In this document: in pieces, positions 1 through 9,285 of the stretch
Numbering within the stretch: the first letter of the stretch is position 1
Layout of the letters: each line of letters opens with the position of its first letter
NCBI RefSeq assembly: GCF_003996985.1
Contig: NZ_RJJX01000020.1
Span: 1-64,000 of the forward strand
Direction: 5' to 3'
From: Ancylomarina longa
Lineage (GTDB): Bacteria > Bacteroidota > Bacteroidia > Bacteroidales > Marinifilaceae
DNA length: 64,000 bases
Position numbers and translations under genes: made by a program
The notes under the pieces: model-generated
What the model was told of the DNA's origin: nothing
Databases searched by the model: none
What the model saw: only the letters and a program-made list of their open reading frames with translations

Positions 1-51
1 TAAAAACTCAAATAGCGTCGATTTGAGGCACCAGGAATTTACTTCAAAAAA

Positions 52-99
52 ATAAGGTTGTAGCTGGAAGTATGTGAAATACTCATTCTACAACCTTAT
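52..99 (-). terminator. Long hairpin downstream of truncated regulator
   Basis: The arms ATAAGGTTGTAG and CTACAACCTTAT flank an inner AGTAT/ATACT hairpin. Read on the minus strand, the outer stem is followed by a run of T. It lies just downstream of the regulator's premature stop, so it can act as its terminator. It could also be the end of a foreign or rearranged segment that replaced the gene's 3' half. Confidence 0.55.
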
Positions 100-105
100 A
101 TATTT

Positions 106-885
106 TCACCCCGATGGAAATTTAAAGGGGATTTTCAGTGCCCTCCCACAGGCTGCTTCCATTTTTCCCATTCTGTGGCTATCGGCTCCGGTAAAGGCTC
201 CTTTTTTATGGCCAAACAATTCACTCTCAAACAAAGTCTCGGCAATTGAACCCATATCAACGGTAACCATCACCTGTTTGTTTCGCTGCGATAAACGATG
301 AATTTCTCTGGCAATTAATTCTTTTCCAGTTCCATTCTCCCCACATATCAAAATATTGGCATTGGTGGCAGCAACCTTTTCTACTACCTGCATCACACTT
401 TGCCATGCCTGGGATTTACCGATCAGGTTTTTATTACTGCCGTTAATCTCTGCTATTAATCCGGATTCTTTCCGACGCAACCTGTTCACCTCTTTTTTGG
501 AATGACTCAGCTTGCATGCCATGGCTACGGTTGCAAGCATTTTATCATTCTCCCAGGGTTTTAGGACGAAATCCACCGCCCCGGCACGAACGGCTTTCAC
601 TGCCAGCTCCACGTCTCCATAAGCAGTTATCATCATTACACTCATTCCCGGATGGTGTTCCAGAATCTGATTCAACCAATAAATTCCTTCATTTCCGGTA
701 TTGATTCCGGCTTTAAAATTCATATCCAAAAGAACTACATCGTAGGAATTATTCTTGAGTTCGAAGAGTAAAGAGTTGGGGGAAGACAAACATTTTAGCA
801 TTTTACAATTGGGACTCAAAAGTAAATCCAAGGCACTCAAAATACTTTTTTTGTCATCAACGATTAGGATTTTGGAATCTTTCAT
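106..885 (-). pseudogene. Truncated sigma-54-dependent response regulator (NtrC family)
   Basis: The 259 residues hold a complete receiver domain (residues about 5-120, with VDD near the start, phospho-acceptor D in VVLLDMNF, and K in FVLKPW). The start of an AAA+ sigma-54 activation domain follows, with Walker A GENGTGKE and the sigma-54-contacting GAFTGA loop. Homology ends about residue 248, at MEAACGRAL, where the family continues with a Walker B block like GGTLFLDE. Ten unrelated residues and a stop follow. Walker B, sensor, arginine finger and the DNA-binding HTH are missing; family members are about 450 aa. No frame of the remaining 105 bases restores them. The product probably cannot hydrolyse ATP or bind DNA. 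It is divergent from the ABC cluster at 1270, which has a sigma-54 promoter, so it was probably that cluster's regulator. Confidence 0.85.
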
Positions 886-964
886 GTATCCAGATATATA
901 TTATTGAGGTGATATTGTACGATTTTGATAATATTTATCTAAAGTAGTTCGCTTTTCAAAATAT

Positions 965-981
965 TAGACAAGGTCTGTCTA
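965..981. promoter_or_regulatory. Candidate upstream activator site
   Basis: The perfect inverted repeat TAGACA / TGTCTA has a 5-nt spacer and lies about 67 bp upstream of the sigma-54 promoter. Enhancer-binding proteins usually bind 70-150 bp upstream of such promoters. A partial related motif, TCTAAGGACA, lies near 1013-1022. Assignment as the operator is inference from position and symmetry. Confidence 0.4.
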
Positions 982-1047
982 TTTTTTTTACACTTCAAAA
1001 TGAAATTAAAAGTCTAAGGACATAAATATCACAATACTTACCCTCAG

Positions 1048-1063
1048 TGGCACAGGATTAGCT
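1048..1063 (+). promoter_or_regulatory. Sigma-54 (RpoN) promoter
   Basis: TGGCAC at 1048-1053 and TAGC at 1059-1062 give the GG-N10-GC spacing of sigma-54 promoters (consensus TGGCAC-N5-TTGC). It points toward the ABC transporter genes and lies opposite a sigma-54 activator gene, a typical arrangement. The TTGC box has one mismatch (TAGC). Confidence 0.7.
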
Positions 1064-1269
1064 TTTAATTGCAGTATGAAATTATCAAGAATCGGTTTTA
1101 AAGATTATTGGAATAAAATGATGTAAAACAATGCCTTTACAAGCGTATTTTTAACGAATAGATCCCTTGGTGGTAAATGAATTTCATACCAGACACATAA
1201 TTTTACCGAAACAAGCAACATAATAAGATCGAATTAGTAATTTAAACCAGCAATTTAAAATCAAAAGAT

Positions 1270-1959
1270 ATGATTAAAACAGAAAACTTATCGAAAATAT
1301 TCCAGACTGATGAAATTGAAACACTAGCTCTAAACAACATCAACTTAGAAATAAAACAAGGTGAATTTGTTGCCATCATGGGACCTTCGGGCTGTGGTAA
1401 ATCTACCCTGCTCAATATCCTTGGTTTATTGGATAATCCTTCGGAGGGGGTATATACTTTTCAACAAACCCCGGTATCGAAGCTAAAAGAAGGTAAGCGA
1501 ACCGACTTGCGAAAAGGAAATATCGGTTTTGTTTTTCAAAGTTTCAACCTGATTGATGAACTGAATGTTTTCGAAAATGTGGAAATGCCTTTGGTTTATC
1601 AGCGAATCAGTAGCCGACAGCGTAAAGAAATGGTGAAGAATGTATTGGACAGAATGAATATGAGTCATCGGGCAAAACACTATCCACAACAATTATCCGG
1701 CGGACAGCAACAAAGGGTTGCCATTGCCCGGGCGGTGGTTTCCAACCCGGGATTGATACTTGCCGATGAGCCTACCGGTAACCTCGATTCAAAAAATGGA
1801 TCGGAAGTAATGCAACTACTTACCGAATTGAACCGCGAAGGTACTACCATCATCATGGTTACTCACTCGCATCGGGATGCAAGCTTTGCCCACAGAATCA
1901 TCAACCTATTCGACGGAAAAGTTGTTATGGAGGAGAATTTGGTGGAAGCACATGCCTAG
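1270..1959 (+). CDS. ABC transporter ATP-binding protein (MacB/LolD type)
   Basis: This 229-aa ATPase energises FtsX/MacB-type permeases, which in this family move lipoproteins, peptides or drugs across the envelope by mechanotransmission. Visible motifs are Walker A GPSGCGKST (about residues 38-46), Q-loop VFQSFN, signature LSGGQQQRVAIARA, Walker B LILADEPTGNLD and the switch histidine in MVTHSH. Length is normal for the LolD/MacB N-terminal domain. It is followed by a permease remnant and two full permeases on the same strand and probably expressed from the sigma-54 promoter at 1048. No HlyD-type adaptor is in the window, so the substrate cannot be named. Confidence 0.93.
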   Translation: MIKTENLSKIFQTDEIETLALNNINLEIKQGEFVAIMGPSGCGKSTLLNILGLLDNPSEGVYTFQQTPVSKLKEGKRTDLRKGNIGFVFQSFNLIDELNVFENVEMPLVYQRISSRQRKEMVKNVLDRMNMSHRAKHYPQQLSGGQQQRVAIARAVVSNPGLILADEPTGNLDSKNGSEVMQLLTELNREGTTIIMVTHSHRDASFAHRIINLFDGKVVMEENLVEAHA

Positions 1960-2000
1960 TAGCCTCAAATATTGCTTACAAAGCATATCTATCGTAGTGA

Positions 2001-2105
2001 ATTTTTGCCTTGGCAGGATTCATTGCTCTGGGAGTTGCTCTGTTTACTGTGAGTTGGCAAAGCTGGAGGGCGGCAACACGTAATCCGGTGGAGAGTTTGC
2101 GGTAG
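2001..2105 (+). pseudogene. C-terminal remnant of an FtsX-like permease
   Basis: An open stretch from 2001 encodes 34 residues matching the last residues of both permeases downstream (from IFALAG to NPVESLR), then TAG replaces the TAT of the expected RYE ending. Nothing upstream (1960-2000) resembles a permease. The DNA is a mosaic: the GTTGCTCTGTTTACTGT part matches the end of the first permease and the GAGTTGGCAAAGCTGGA part matches the second. It is best read as the scar of a third permease gene deleted by recombination. It has no start codon and is not expected to be translated. Confidence 0.85.
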
Positions 2106-2165
2106 GAGTAAAAAAACATATCATAAATAACCGGCATCAAATTTTATCAAAAAAAACAGATATCT

Positions 2166-4511
2166 ATGTTTATCTATTATTTAAAATCTGCAATAAGAAG
2201 TCTTTTGGTAAATAAGAAATTTACGATTATTAATATACTTGGATTTTCATTTGCCCTTTCAGTTTCTTTAGCAATAAGTATTTTCCTGATTCATGAATTT
2301 TCCTATGATCGCTATCATAAGAATGCAGATCAAATTGTTAGAATCATCGATACTAAAAATAATTCAAGTGAAATTGATTACCGTGTAAAAGATATAATTC
2401 TTGAGAATTTTCCTGAGTTTAAAGATGCCTGTTTGGTATTTAAAAATCCATGGCCTACCAATCTAACTATTAACAATAAGGCTGTTTCCAGTAATGAAAT
2501 CATGTCTGTAGATAATCATTTCTTTCGATTCTTTTCATTGAAGTTCATTGAAGGAAATCCGTCTCAACCTTTTGCAAATCAGAATTCTGTTATTCTCACA
2601 AAAAGTACCGCTCAAAAATTATTTGGAAATACAAAAGTAATTGGGAAAGAAATCCTTTTTGAAAGAAAAAACTTGTTACGAATTAATGGTATTGTAGAGG
2701 ATTTTCCTGAAAACTCAAGTATAAAAGCTGGAATTTTTGTGAATGCTGAAAATGATGATTTCAAATTTGCTTTTACGTGCACAAACTCAGATGATGTATC
2801 AACACATCGACATCCTTTTAGAATCTATGCTCTACTAAATGAACATTCAGATCCAGAAAATGTTAAAAATAAATTAAATGCAGATATTAATATTCTTGCC
2901 CCTTATTTAGAGGAAGTTGATTTCCTCCCCTTAAAGGACATTTATCTGCATGATAATACGATAGGAAGTAACACAGAAAAAGGGAATCCTCAATTATTGA
3001 CTTTATCAACAATTATTGCAGGAATAATTTTGATTCTTGCTATTGTGAATTATATCAATTTGACCTTAGCTCAATTCAATGAAAAAAATAAAATCATTGG
3101 AATTCGAAAAAGCTACGGCGCATCTACCAAAAATCTGCTGTTTCATTATTTCATTGAAGCAATAATCATGGCTTTCATCTCCTACCTCCTCTCCATCTTT
3201 ATTGTATGGATTTGCAGTCCCCTGTACTCTTCTGTTTTTAATTATCAGTTTTCAATAGATCTGATATTGGATCTGAAAATTCAATTTTATCTTCTTGCCT
3301 CTATTTTATTTTTAGGATTCTTGAGTGGCTTGGGCCCCTCAATTGCATTAGCCAAAGCCAATCCTAGTTCAAACTTTCGAAAAGAAAAAAATATCTCCAT
3401 ATCCAGAAATATATTGGTTGTGTTTCAATTTGCAGTATCAATAGCTTTGATAGTTAGTGTTCTTGTTATTAAGACACAGATCAGTTTTGTAAAACATCGC
3501 GATCCTGGTTTTAACAAATCTCAACTTTTGTTGGTAAATATGCCTTACCTGTCTAAAGGAAGTAAGACGAAAGCGATCACTTATGCCAACGAATTAAGAA
3601 AATTACCATTATTTGAAAATGTTTCATTAACCAATGGTGTTCCTGGGAAGGTAAATTTCACAATGGGATCAGGTATTGAGAACGATGATAATAATATTAG
3701 CGTACCAACCCTAATTGTGGATACGAATTTTCTGTCGACCTTTCAAATAAAAATAATAAACGGCAGAAAACCCTTACCATCTGACTTTGGAAAAGTATGC
3801 TTAATTAACGAAGCTTTCTATAAGCATTTTAAATTCAACAGTCTTGATAATAAGCGATTCGACAATTATATAGATGGAGGTTTAAAAATCATTGCTGTGG
3901 TCAATGACTTTCAATATGGATCTTTACACAATAGAATTGCTCCAACCTGTATTATTTTAGGAGAAAATAGTAACTATTATCAACTTAACTTAAGAATTGC
4001 TACCAATTCCATTCAACCTGCAATCAAACGTGTAAAAGAAAAATGGAATGAGATTTTATCAGATTATCCTTTAAGCTATCAATTTTACGATGATTGGTTT
4101 GATACTATGTATGAAAAAGAAGAACGCCTTGCCAATACCATTTTACTATTTACGCTAATTGCCATTGGCATCTCCTGTTTTGGCATTTTAGGACTAGCTA
4201 TTTTCTCTGCTGAAAGAAGAACAAAGGAAATCGGAGTGAGAAAGACCAATGGTGCCAAAAATTATGAAATTATAAGTATGCTCACTAAAGATTTTCTGAA
4301 GAGGGTTGTTATTGCCTTTGTTATAGCCTGCCCAATAGCCTGGTATGCCATGAACAAATGGCTCGAGAATTTTGCTTACCGAACTGAATTGAGCTGGTGG
4401 ATTTTTGCCTTGGCAGGAGTCATAGCTATGGGAGTTGCTCTGTTTACTGTTTCCTTTCAATCGTGGCGGGCGGCAACGAGGAATCCGGTGGAGAGTTTGC
4501 GGTATGAGTAA
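2166..4511 (+). CDS. FtsX-like / MacB-type ABC transporter permease
   Basis: This 781-aa membrane protein has the two-module Bacteroidota layout. An N-terminal membrane segment (about residues 20-42) and periplasmic MacB-like domain are followed by three membrane segments (about 280-410). A second membrane segment (about 430) and periplasmic domain precede a final FtsX module of three segments (about 655-770). The C-terminus reads RNPVESLRYE. It would partner the ATPase at 1270. Its 3'-terminal DNA is nearly identical to the end of the next permease and to the remnant at 2001, suggesting gene conversion or recombination. Start chosen at the ATG preceding the first hydrophobic segment. Confidence 0.92.
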   Translation: MFIYYLKSAIRSLLVNKKFTIINILGFSFALSVSLAISIFLIHEFSYDRYHKNADQIVRIIDTKNNSSEIDYRVKDIILENFPEFKDACLVFKNPWPTNLTINNKAVSSNEIMSVDNHFFRFFSLKFIEGNPSQPFANQNSVILTKSTAQKLFGNTKVIGKEILFERKNLLRINGIVEDFPENSSIKAGIFVNAENDDFKFAFTCTNSDDVSTHRHPFRIYALLNEHSDPENVKNKLNADINILAPYLEEVDFLPLKDIYLHDNTIGSNTEKGNPQLLTLSTIIAGIILILAIVNYINLTLAQFNEKNKIIGIRKSYGASTKNLLFHYFIEAIIMAFISYLLSIFIVWICSPLYSSVFNYQFSIDLILDLKIQFYLLASILFLGFLSGLGPSIALAKANPSSNFRKEKNISISRNILVVFQFAVSIALIVSVLVIKTQISFVKHRDPGFNKSQLLLVNMPYLSKGSKTKAITYANELRKLPLFENVSLTNGVPGKVNFTMGSGIENDDNNISVPTLIVDTNFLSTFQIKIINGRKPLPSDFGKVCLINEAFYKHFKFNSLDNKRFDNYIDGGLKIIAVVNDFQYGSLHNRIAPTCIILGENSNYYQLNLRIATNSIQPAIKRVKEKWNEILSDYPLSYQFYDDWFDTMYEKEERLANTILLFTLIAIGISCFGILGLAIFSAERRTKEIGVRKTNGAKNYEIISMLTKDFLKRVVIAFVIACPIAWYAMNKWLENFAYRTELSWWIFALAGVIAMGVALFTVSFQSWRAATRNPVESLRYE

Positions 4512-4574
4512 CACCCTCAACCACTTCAAAACTCATAAATCTAGGAAAATATTATTTTACTAAGAACAAAAAAA

Positions 4575-6953
4575 ATGAACAATTTACTTTTCAAACTAGC
4601 ATTTAGAAATATCTTTAAAAACAGGCTTAACTCCATCATAAATATTATCGGATTATCTATTGGGATAGCAGCCAGCCTATTTGTTTTCCTATTCATAAAA
4701 TATGAAACCAGTTTCGACAATTTTCACCATAATGGAGAAAGAATATACCGTTTAGTAAGTACTTTCAACTCAAAAGATAATATTTCCACCTCTGGTTTTG
4801 TCTGCTTCCCTGCAGCACCATCAATCAAGAATGAGATTCCGGGGATAGACGATTTTTGCCGAATCACTGCAGAGGGAGCAATAAAATGCTATAAAGGAAA
4901 GGAACTGTATGCAATCAAACAATTCCGTTTTGCCGATGATAATTTCTTTCAATTTTTCAATTTCAAGCTCCTGTCAGGAAACCCGAAAACAGTACTGAAT
5001 AGCGCTGACAAAATTGTATTGACAGATCAAAAAGCAAAACAAATTTTCGGGGATAGGAATCCAATAGGGCAAAGCCTGATGTATAAGCAAAAATTATTTA
5101 CTGTTTCAGGTATTGCTGCTAACCCTCCTGCAAATACTCAGCTTGCTTTTGATGCTCTGGTATCCATAAAATACATTGAACAAAGTGATAAGTATTGGAA
5201 AGGTTGGGGAGGTGGAATCACCTTTCTATCCTATCTTTTATTACAGAAAGGAATCAGCCCTGTACAAATCGAAAAATCTTTGCCAAATTTACTTTACACA
5301 AAAGTGAATCAAACATGGAAAGAATCTGGTTTTAGACTATCAGAATCACTACAAAACATTAAAGATGTGCACCTGTCTGACGGCTCCATCAATTATGACT
5401 GTCCGTCTAACCGAAGTAAGAATAGCATATTTGTCATTGCCTGTATCAGTTTGTTGATATTAATACTGGGAATTATCAATTATATCATATTATATACAGT
5501 CCAAAAATTGGCTAAATTAAAAGAGATTGGTATTCTGAAGGTGCATGGGGCTGATAAAAAAGGACTAATGTTCCAATCCTATATCGAAGTGCTGATTATA
5601 ACTACTATCGCTACCATTTTTGGGGCATTTTTGCTTTCGATTGCAACCCCATATTTAAATATACATTTACAAACTTCGGTACATATTGAAAATAATATAT
5701 TACCCACCCTTGTTTTTATGCTTCTTGCCATTTTGTTGTTATCTGTTATTGTTTCTTTCTTTTCAACCCGACGCATTTTCACTTCAAAAACAATTAACTC
5801 GATAAAAAATACAACAACTACTGGTAGTTCGAAGAATATTCAGGGCGGACTTTTAATTTCCTTTCAATTTACAGCAGTCATTTTATTATTGATAACTGTT
5901 TTTGTGATTTCAAAACAGAACAGCTTCCTATTGAATCAGGAATTAGGATTCAATAGAGAGAACATTTTAACCTTACGGTCTGACAAAGAATTTTTAAACA
6001 ATGAACTATCCTCATTTAAAATTGATTTACAAAACTTAGCAGATATTCGCTCTGTAAGTTTATCTAGTCAACCAATTGGTACAGGGATAACCCAAAATGG
6101 ATATTCGATTAGAGACAAAAAGCAAAATTCATTGATCAATGCTCTATATACTGATGAGGATTTTCTGAAATGCTTCGGGATAAAGCTATTAATGGGACAA
6201 AATTTCAGCGGTAACAGTAATCGGGATAGAAATGTTATTTTAATTAATCAAAAACTAGCCAAGTGCTCTAACTCAAGCAATCCATTAGATCTTAAAATTC
6301 ATAGAAATGGTATCCTAAATGTGATTGGTGTTGTTGAAGACTTCAACTTTGCTTCATTGGAAAATGCATTACGACCAATGTTGATAATGGCAAATCCAGG
6401 ATGGGATGACTGGGGATATTCAGTAGTGAATATCCGATTTCAAACCAGCAATATTCTACATTTAAAAAGTCAAATAGATAAACTATGGAAGGCTCGTTTT
6501 CCTGAAACACCTTATGAAATTTCATTTTTAGATGATATGCTAGCCTCCAATTATAAATCGTTGCAAGAACAGGAATATATTATTATATTTTTCAGCCTTC
6601 TCGCTTCAATTATTGCCATAATAGGTCTGTTTGGCCTTACAATTTTCACAACAAAACAGAGAACCAAAGAAATCGGAATCCGAAAAGTAAACGGAGCCAA
6701 AACTATCGAAATTATAGCAATATTAAACGGAGATTTTGTGAAATGGGTAGGCATTGCCTTTATTATTGCTTGCCCTATCTCCTACTATACCATGACCAAA
6801 TGGCTCGAAAACTTTGCCTACCGAACAGAGCTTAACTGGTGGATTTTTGCCTTGGCGGGATTCATTGCTCTGGGAATTGCCTTGCTTACCGTGAGTTGGC
6901 AAAGCTGGAGAGCGGCAACACGAAATCCGGTGGAGAGTTTGCGGTATGAATAA
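4575..6953 (+). CDS. FtsX-like / MacB-type ABC transporter permease (second copy)
   Basis: This 792-aa paralogue of the preceding gene has the same plan: N-terminal membrane segment about residues 20-42, periplasmic MacB core domain, three-helix FtsX module about 285-400, another membrane segment about 420-445, second periplasmic domain, and a final FtsX module about 665-785. The terminal residues also read RNPVESLRYE. It is 63 bp downstream of the first permease, probably in the same transcript. The two proteins have diverged strongly except near the C-terminus. It probably forms a homo- or heterodimeric channel with the ATPase at 1270; the substrate is unknown. Confidence 0.92.
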   Translation: MNNLLFKLAFRNIFKNRLNSIINIIGLSIGIAASLFVFLFIKYETSFDNFHHNGERIYRLVSTFNSKDNISTSGFVCFPAAPSIKNEIPGIDDFCRITAEGAIKCYKGKELYAIKQFRFADDNFFQFFNFKLLSGNPKTVLNSADKIVLTDQKAKQIFGDRNPIGQSLMYKQKLFTVSGIAANPPANTQLAFDALVSIKYIEQSDKYWKGWGGGITFLSYLLLQKGISPVQIEKSLPNLLYTKVNQTWKESGFRLSESLQNIKDVHLSDGSINYDCPSNRSKNSIFVIACISLLILILGIINYIILYTVQKLAKLKEIGILKVHGADKKGLMFQSYIEVLIITTIATIFGAFLLSIATPYLNIHLQTSVHIENNILPTLVFMLLAILLLSVIVSFFSTRRIFTSKTINSIKNTTTTGSSKNIQGGLLISFQFTAVILLLITVFVISKQNSFLLNQELGFNRENILTLRSDKEFLNNELSSFKIDLQNLADIRSVSLSSQPIGTGITQNGYSIRDKKQNSLINALYTDEDFLKCFGIKLLMGQNFSGNSNRDRNVILINQKLAKCSNSSNPLDLKIHRNGILNVIGVVEDFNFASLENALRPMLIMANPGWDDWGYSVVNIRFQTSNILHLKSQIDKLWKARFPETPYEISFLDDMLASNYKSLQEQEYIIIFFSLLASIIAIIGLFGLTIFTTKQRTKEIGIRKVNGAKTIEIIAILNGDFVKWVGIAFIIACPISYYTMTKWLENFAYRTELNWWIFALAGFIALGIALLTVSWQSWRAATRNPVESLRYE

Positions 6954-6956
6954 ATA

Positions 6957-7672
6957 ATCCTCTGGATAAATCCAGAGGCAATTGATATAGTTCATGCCAA
7001 TGGATAATTATAATTTCTTATTTTTGAAATGGCTCAAATAAAGCCTGTTGTTTGAGATCCTCTGGCTAAAGCCAGAGGTAATTGATACAGTTATTGCAAA
7101 TAGATAATTAAGAAGTCTAATTTGTGAAAAGTGCCCAATAAAGAGATGCTGATAAAATACCTGGATCCTAATTCAATTCCCTGTTGTTTTAACAACTGAA
7201 TGTTTTTTATATCCTCTGGATAAATCCAGAGACAATTGATACAGTTATTGCCAATGGATAATTTTAATTTCTGATTGTGGAAACTGCTCAAATAAAAAAA
7301 TGCTGATAAAATGCTTATATAACTTATCAATTGCCTGTTGTTTTAACAACTGGATGTTTTTTATATCCTCTAGATAAAGCCAGAGGCAATTGATACAGTT
7401 CATGCCAATGGATAATTATAATTTCTGATTGTGGTAACTGCTCATATAAAGAGATGCTGATAAAATGCTTATATAACTTATCAATTGCCTATTGTTTTAA
7501 CAACTGGATGTTTTTTATATCCTCTACATAAAGCCAGAGGCAATTGATACAGTTATTGCCAATGGATAATTTTAATTTCTGATTTATGGAAATGGCTCAA
7601 ATAAAGAGATGCTGATAAAATGCTTATATAACTTATCAATTGCCTGTTGTTTTAACAACAGGATTGTTTAAA
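6957..7672. repeat. 154-bp tandem repeat array, 4 full copies plus one partial
   Basis: Units begin with ATCCTCT at 6957, 7057, 7211, 7365 and 7519. The last four are spaced exactly 154 bp (the final one ends near 7672); the first is a shortened 100-bp copy. Each unit opens with a hairpin such as CCTCTGGATAAATCCAGAGG. Full-length units also carry GTTGTT-TT-AACAAC near the end. In the well-preserved units GGCAATTGATA follows the first hairpin and TATCAATTGCC lies about 100 bp later, so a unit can close on itself. Copies 1 and 2 differ by a compensatory A:T to C:G change in the first stem. No ORF spans it sensibly. The first palindrome also occurs singly at 29338. Confidence 0.9.
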
Positions 7673-7685
7673 TTCAAAATACCAT

Positions 7686-8216
7686 TCAAATAAGTTTAGG
7701 ATTAATTAGTTGATACCAGGTAATTTCCGCTCCCTGATAATTAAATTCTTCGACCAACTTAAAGCCAAGCTTATCTAATACGTGTTGCGATTTTACATTA
7801 CTTTTTAATGTCATACTACAAATTTCGGGTATTTGTAAAGTTGTAAAAGCATATGCAATAGCAGCTTTTGTTGCTTCGGTTACATAACCTTTTCCCCAGA
7901 ATTTACGAAGTAACCGGAAACGCAAATCATAAAAATCATGATGCCCGTTTATGATGATATTTTCCAGCTTAAAACCGGTCCATCCAATAAAGCAATCCGT
8001 TTCCTTTTCCACAATCGCCCAACGGCCAATCCCATTCTTTTTGTATTGATCACGTATAGCAGCAATCAGCTTTCTACTTTGCTCAATATTTCGAATTGGC
8101 TTTATTCCTAAAAATTTATATACTTCCGCATCAGAGTCCATTTCAAACATGCTTTCCTCATCGCTTTCCAGTATTTCTCTCAAGTATAATCGTTCCGTTT
8201 CAATTGGTATTCTCAT
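7686..8216 (-). CDS. GNAT family N-acetyltransferase (RimJ/RimL-like)
   Basis: This 176-aa protein transfers an acetyl group from acetyl-CoA to an amine. It has the RimJ/RimL-type opening IETERLYLREI, a core GWTGFKLE, the acetyl-CoA-binding region LLRKFWGKGYVTEATKAAIAYAF (R/Q-x-x-G-x-G/A variant) and the family's N-V-K-S-Q-H-V-L-D-K-L-G-F ending (about residues 139-152). Members acetylate ribosomal protein N-termini or small molecules, and the substrate cannot be predicted here. It stands alone between the tandem repeat and ppa. Confidence 0.88.
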   Translation of the reverse strand: MRIPIETERLYLREILESDEESMFEMDSDAEVYKFLGIKPIRNIEQSRKLIAAIRDQYKKNGIGRWAIVEKETDCFIGWTGFKLENIIINGHHDFYDLRFRLLRKFWGKGYVTEATKAAIAYAFTTLQIPEICSMTLKSNVKSQHVLDKLGFKLVEEFNYQGAEITWYQLINPKLI

Positions 8217-8464
8217 TCTCTTAAATTTTCACATTGTAAAACATCTTGTTTTAAGCTCGCACATATCAACGAATTGTGCAAATTTTTTATGCTCCTCAAT
8301 CTTATTTATACGGAATCACCTCTTTGTAACACCTTTAACATTGTACGTAAATGCTACAAACAAAGGCACTCCACACTTACACGCCAAACAAATAAGCATC
8401 ATAATACCAACAAAAAAATGGTAAACCATAAGCCTACCATTCTCCATTCTATTTAAAAATTTAA

Positions 8465-9136
8465 TTATACGTGTCTTAGTATATCTTCTAAATTTTCGAA
8501 TTTCGTTTTATAATCATTCATCGCAAACGTGATTATCTGCTTCGCCTCATCAGCTCCATAAGTATGAGTGATTTCGGCTTGACGATCCAATCCGGGCATA
8601 TCCTTGTAGGTTAAAAAATAATGCTTCAGACGATCTATAATAACTTCCGGAACATCCGAAATATCAGTATAACAATCGTAGGTTGCATCATTTATAAGGA
8701 CAGCAATAATCTTATCATCAGCCTCATTACCGTCTATCATTCTAAATCCACCTATCGGGCGCACTTTGGCGATAATATCGCCATGAGAAATTACTTTCTC
8801 TGTCAACACACAAATATCCAAAGGATCCGAATCACCCAAAATTCCTTTTTTCCCAGATTTTTCGCTACAAAACTCACCAACCGATTTACCACAATAGCTT
8901 TGAGGTAAAAATCCATATAAGGCAGGAATAACATTTGAATATTTCTGTGGGCGATCTATTTTCAAATAACCACTAACCTTATCTACTTCATATTTTACCG
9001 TATCTGTTGGCACCATTTCAATAAATGCCATTACCGATTCCGGAGCATCATCTCCAATATCCAACCCATGCCATGGATGCGATTTATAACGCAATCCCAT
9101 TAGTCTTGCAATCGGATCATTCAATTTATTTCCCAT
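8465..9136 (-). CDS. ppa: Inorganic pyrophosphatase
   Basis: This cytoplasmic enzyme hydrolyses pyrophosphate to two phosphates and so pulls biosynthetic reactions forward. The 223-aa sequence has the family I signature with metal-binding acidic residues (GDSDPLDICVL about residues 101-111), the substrate block KVSGYLKIDRPQKYSN (about 54-69), IPALYGFLPQSYCG and GGFRMIDGNEADDKIIAV. It is longer than the E. coli enzyme (about 175 aa), as in the eukaryote-like subgroup found in Bacteroidota. The promoter -7 motif is at 9197-9204, and a structured element sits upstream of it. Confidence 0.95.
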   Translation of the reverse strand: MGNKLNDPIARLMGLRYKSHPWHGLDIGDDAPESVMAFIEMVPTDTVKYEVDKVSGYLKIDRPQKYSNVIPALYGFLPQSYCGKSVGEFCSEKSGKKGILGDSDPLDICVLTEKVISHGDIIAKVRPIGGFRMIDGNEADDKIIAVLINDATYDCYTDISDVPEVIIDRLKHYFLTYKDMPGLDRQAEITHTYGADEAKQIITFAMNDYKTKFENLEDILRHV

Positions 9137-9196
9137 AGTTAACTTATAATTAATGAGGGTTTAATTGGCTTTAAACCTATATTTTATCGATGTAAA

Positions 9197-9204
9197 CAAA
9201 AGTA
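9197..9204 (-). promoter_or_regulatory. Bacteroidota-type -7 motif of ppa
   Basis: Minus strand TACTTTTG matches TAnnTTTG. It lies 61 bp upstream of the ppa ATG. A -33 TTG is not clearly placed. Confidence 0.5.
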
Positions 9205-9285
9205 GCAAAACAATGTAAAAAACTATCCAATTGTCTTTTTCTTTTCCTTCCACACCTACAAAATGAGTGTTTATCGCCATATCTA

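Larger units (their letters stand above)
886..1269. other. Divergent regulatory region of the ABC transporter cluster
   Basis: This 384-bp gap between the truncated regulator and the ABC ATPase has no convincing ORF. It contains a short inverted repeat (965-981) and a sigma-54 promoter (1048-1063), listed separately. I see nothing else identifiable between 1064 and 1269, which would be a long untranslated leader of about 200 nt. Confidence 0.6.

Noticed and set aside
7091-7330. Minus-strand open frame of 79 codons
   Set aside because: It runs through the 154-bp tandem repeat and its residues simply reflect the repeat.
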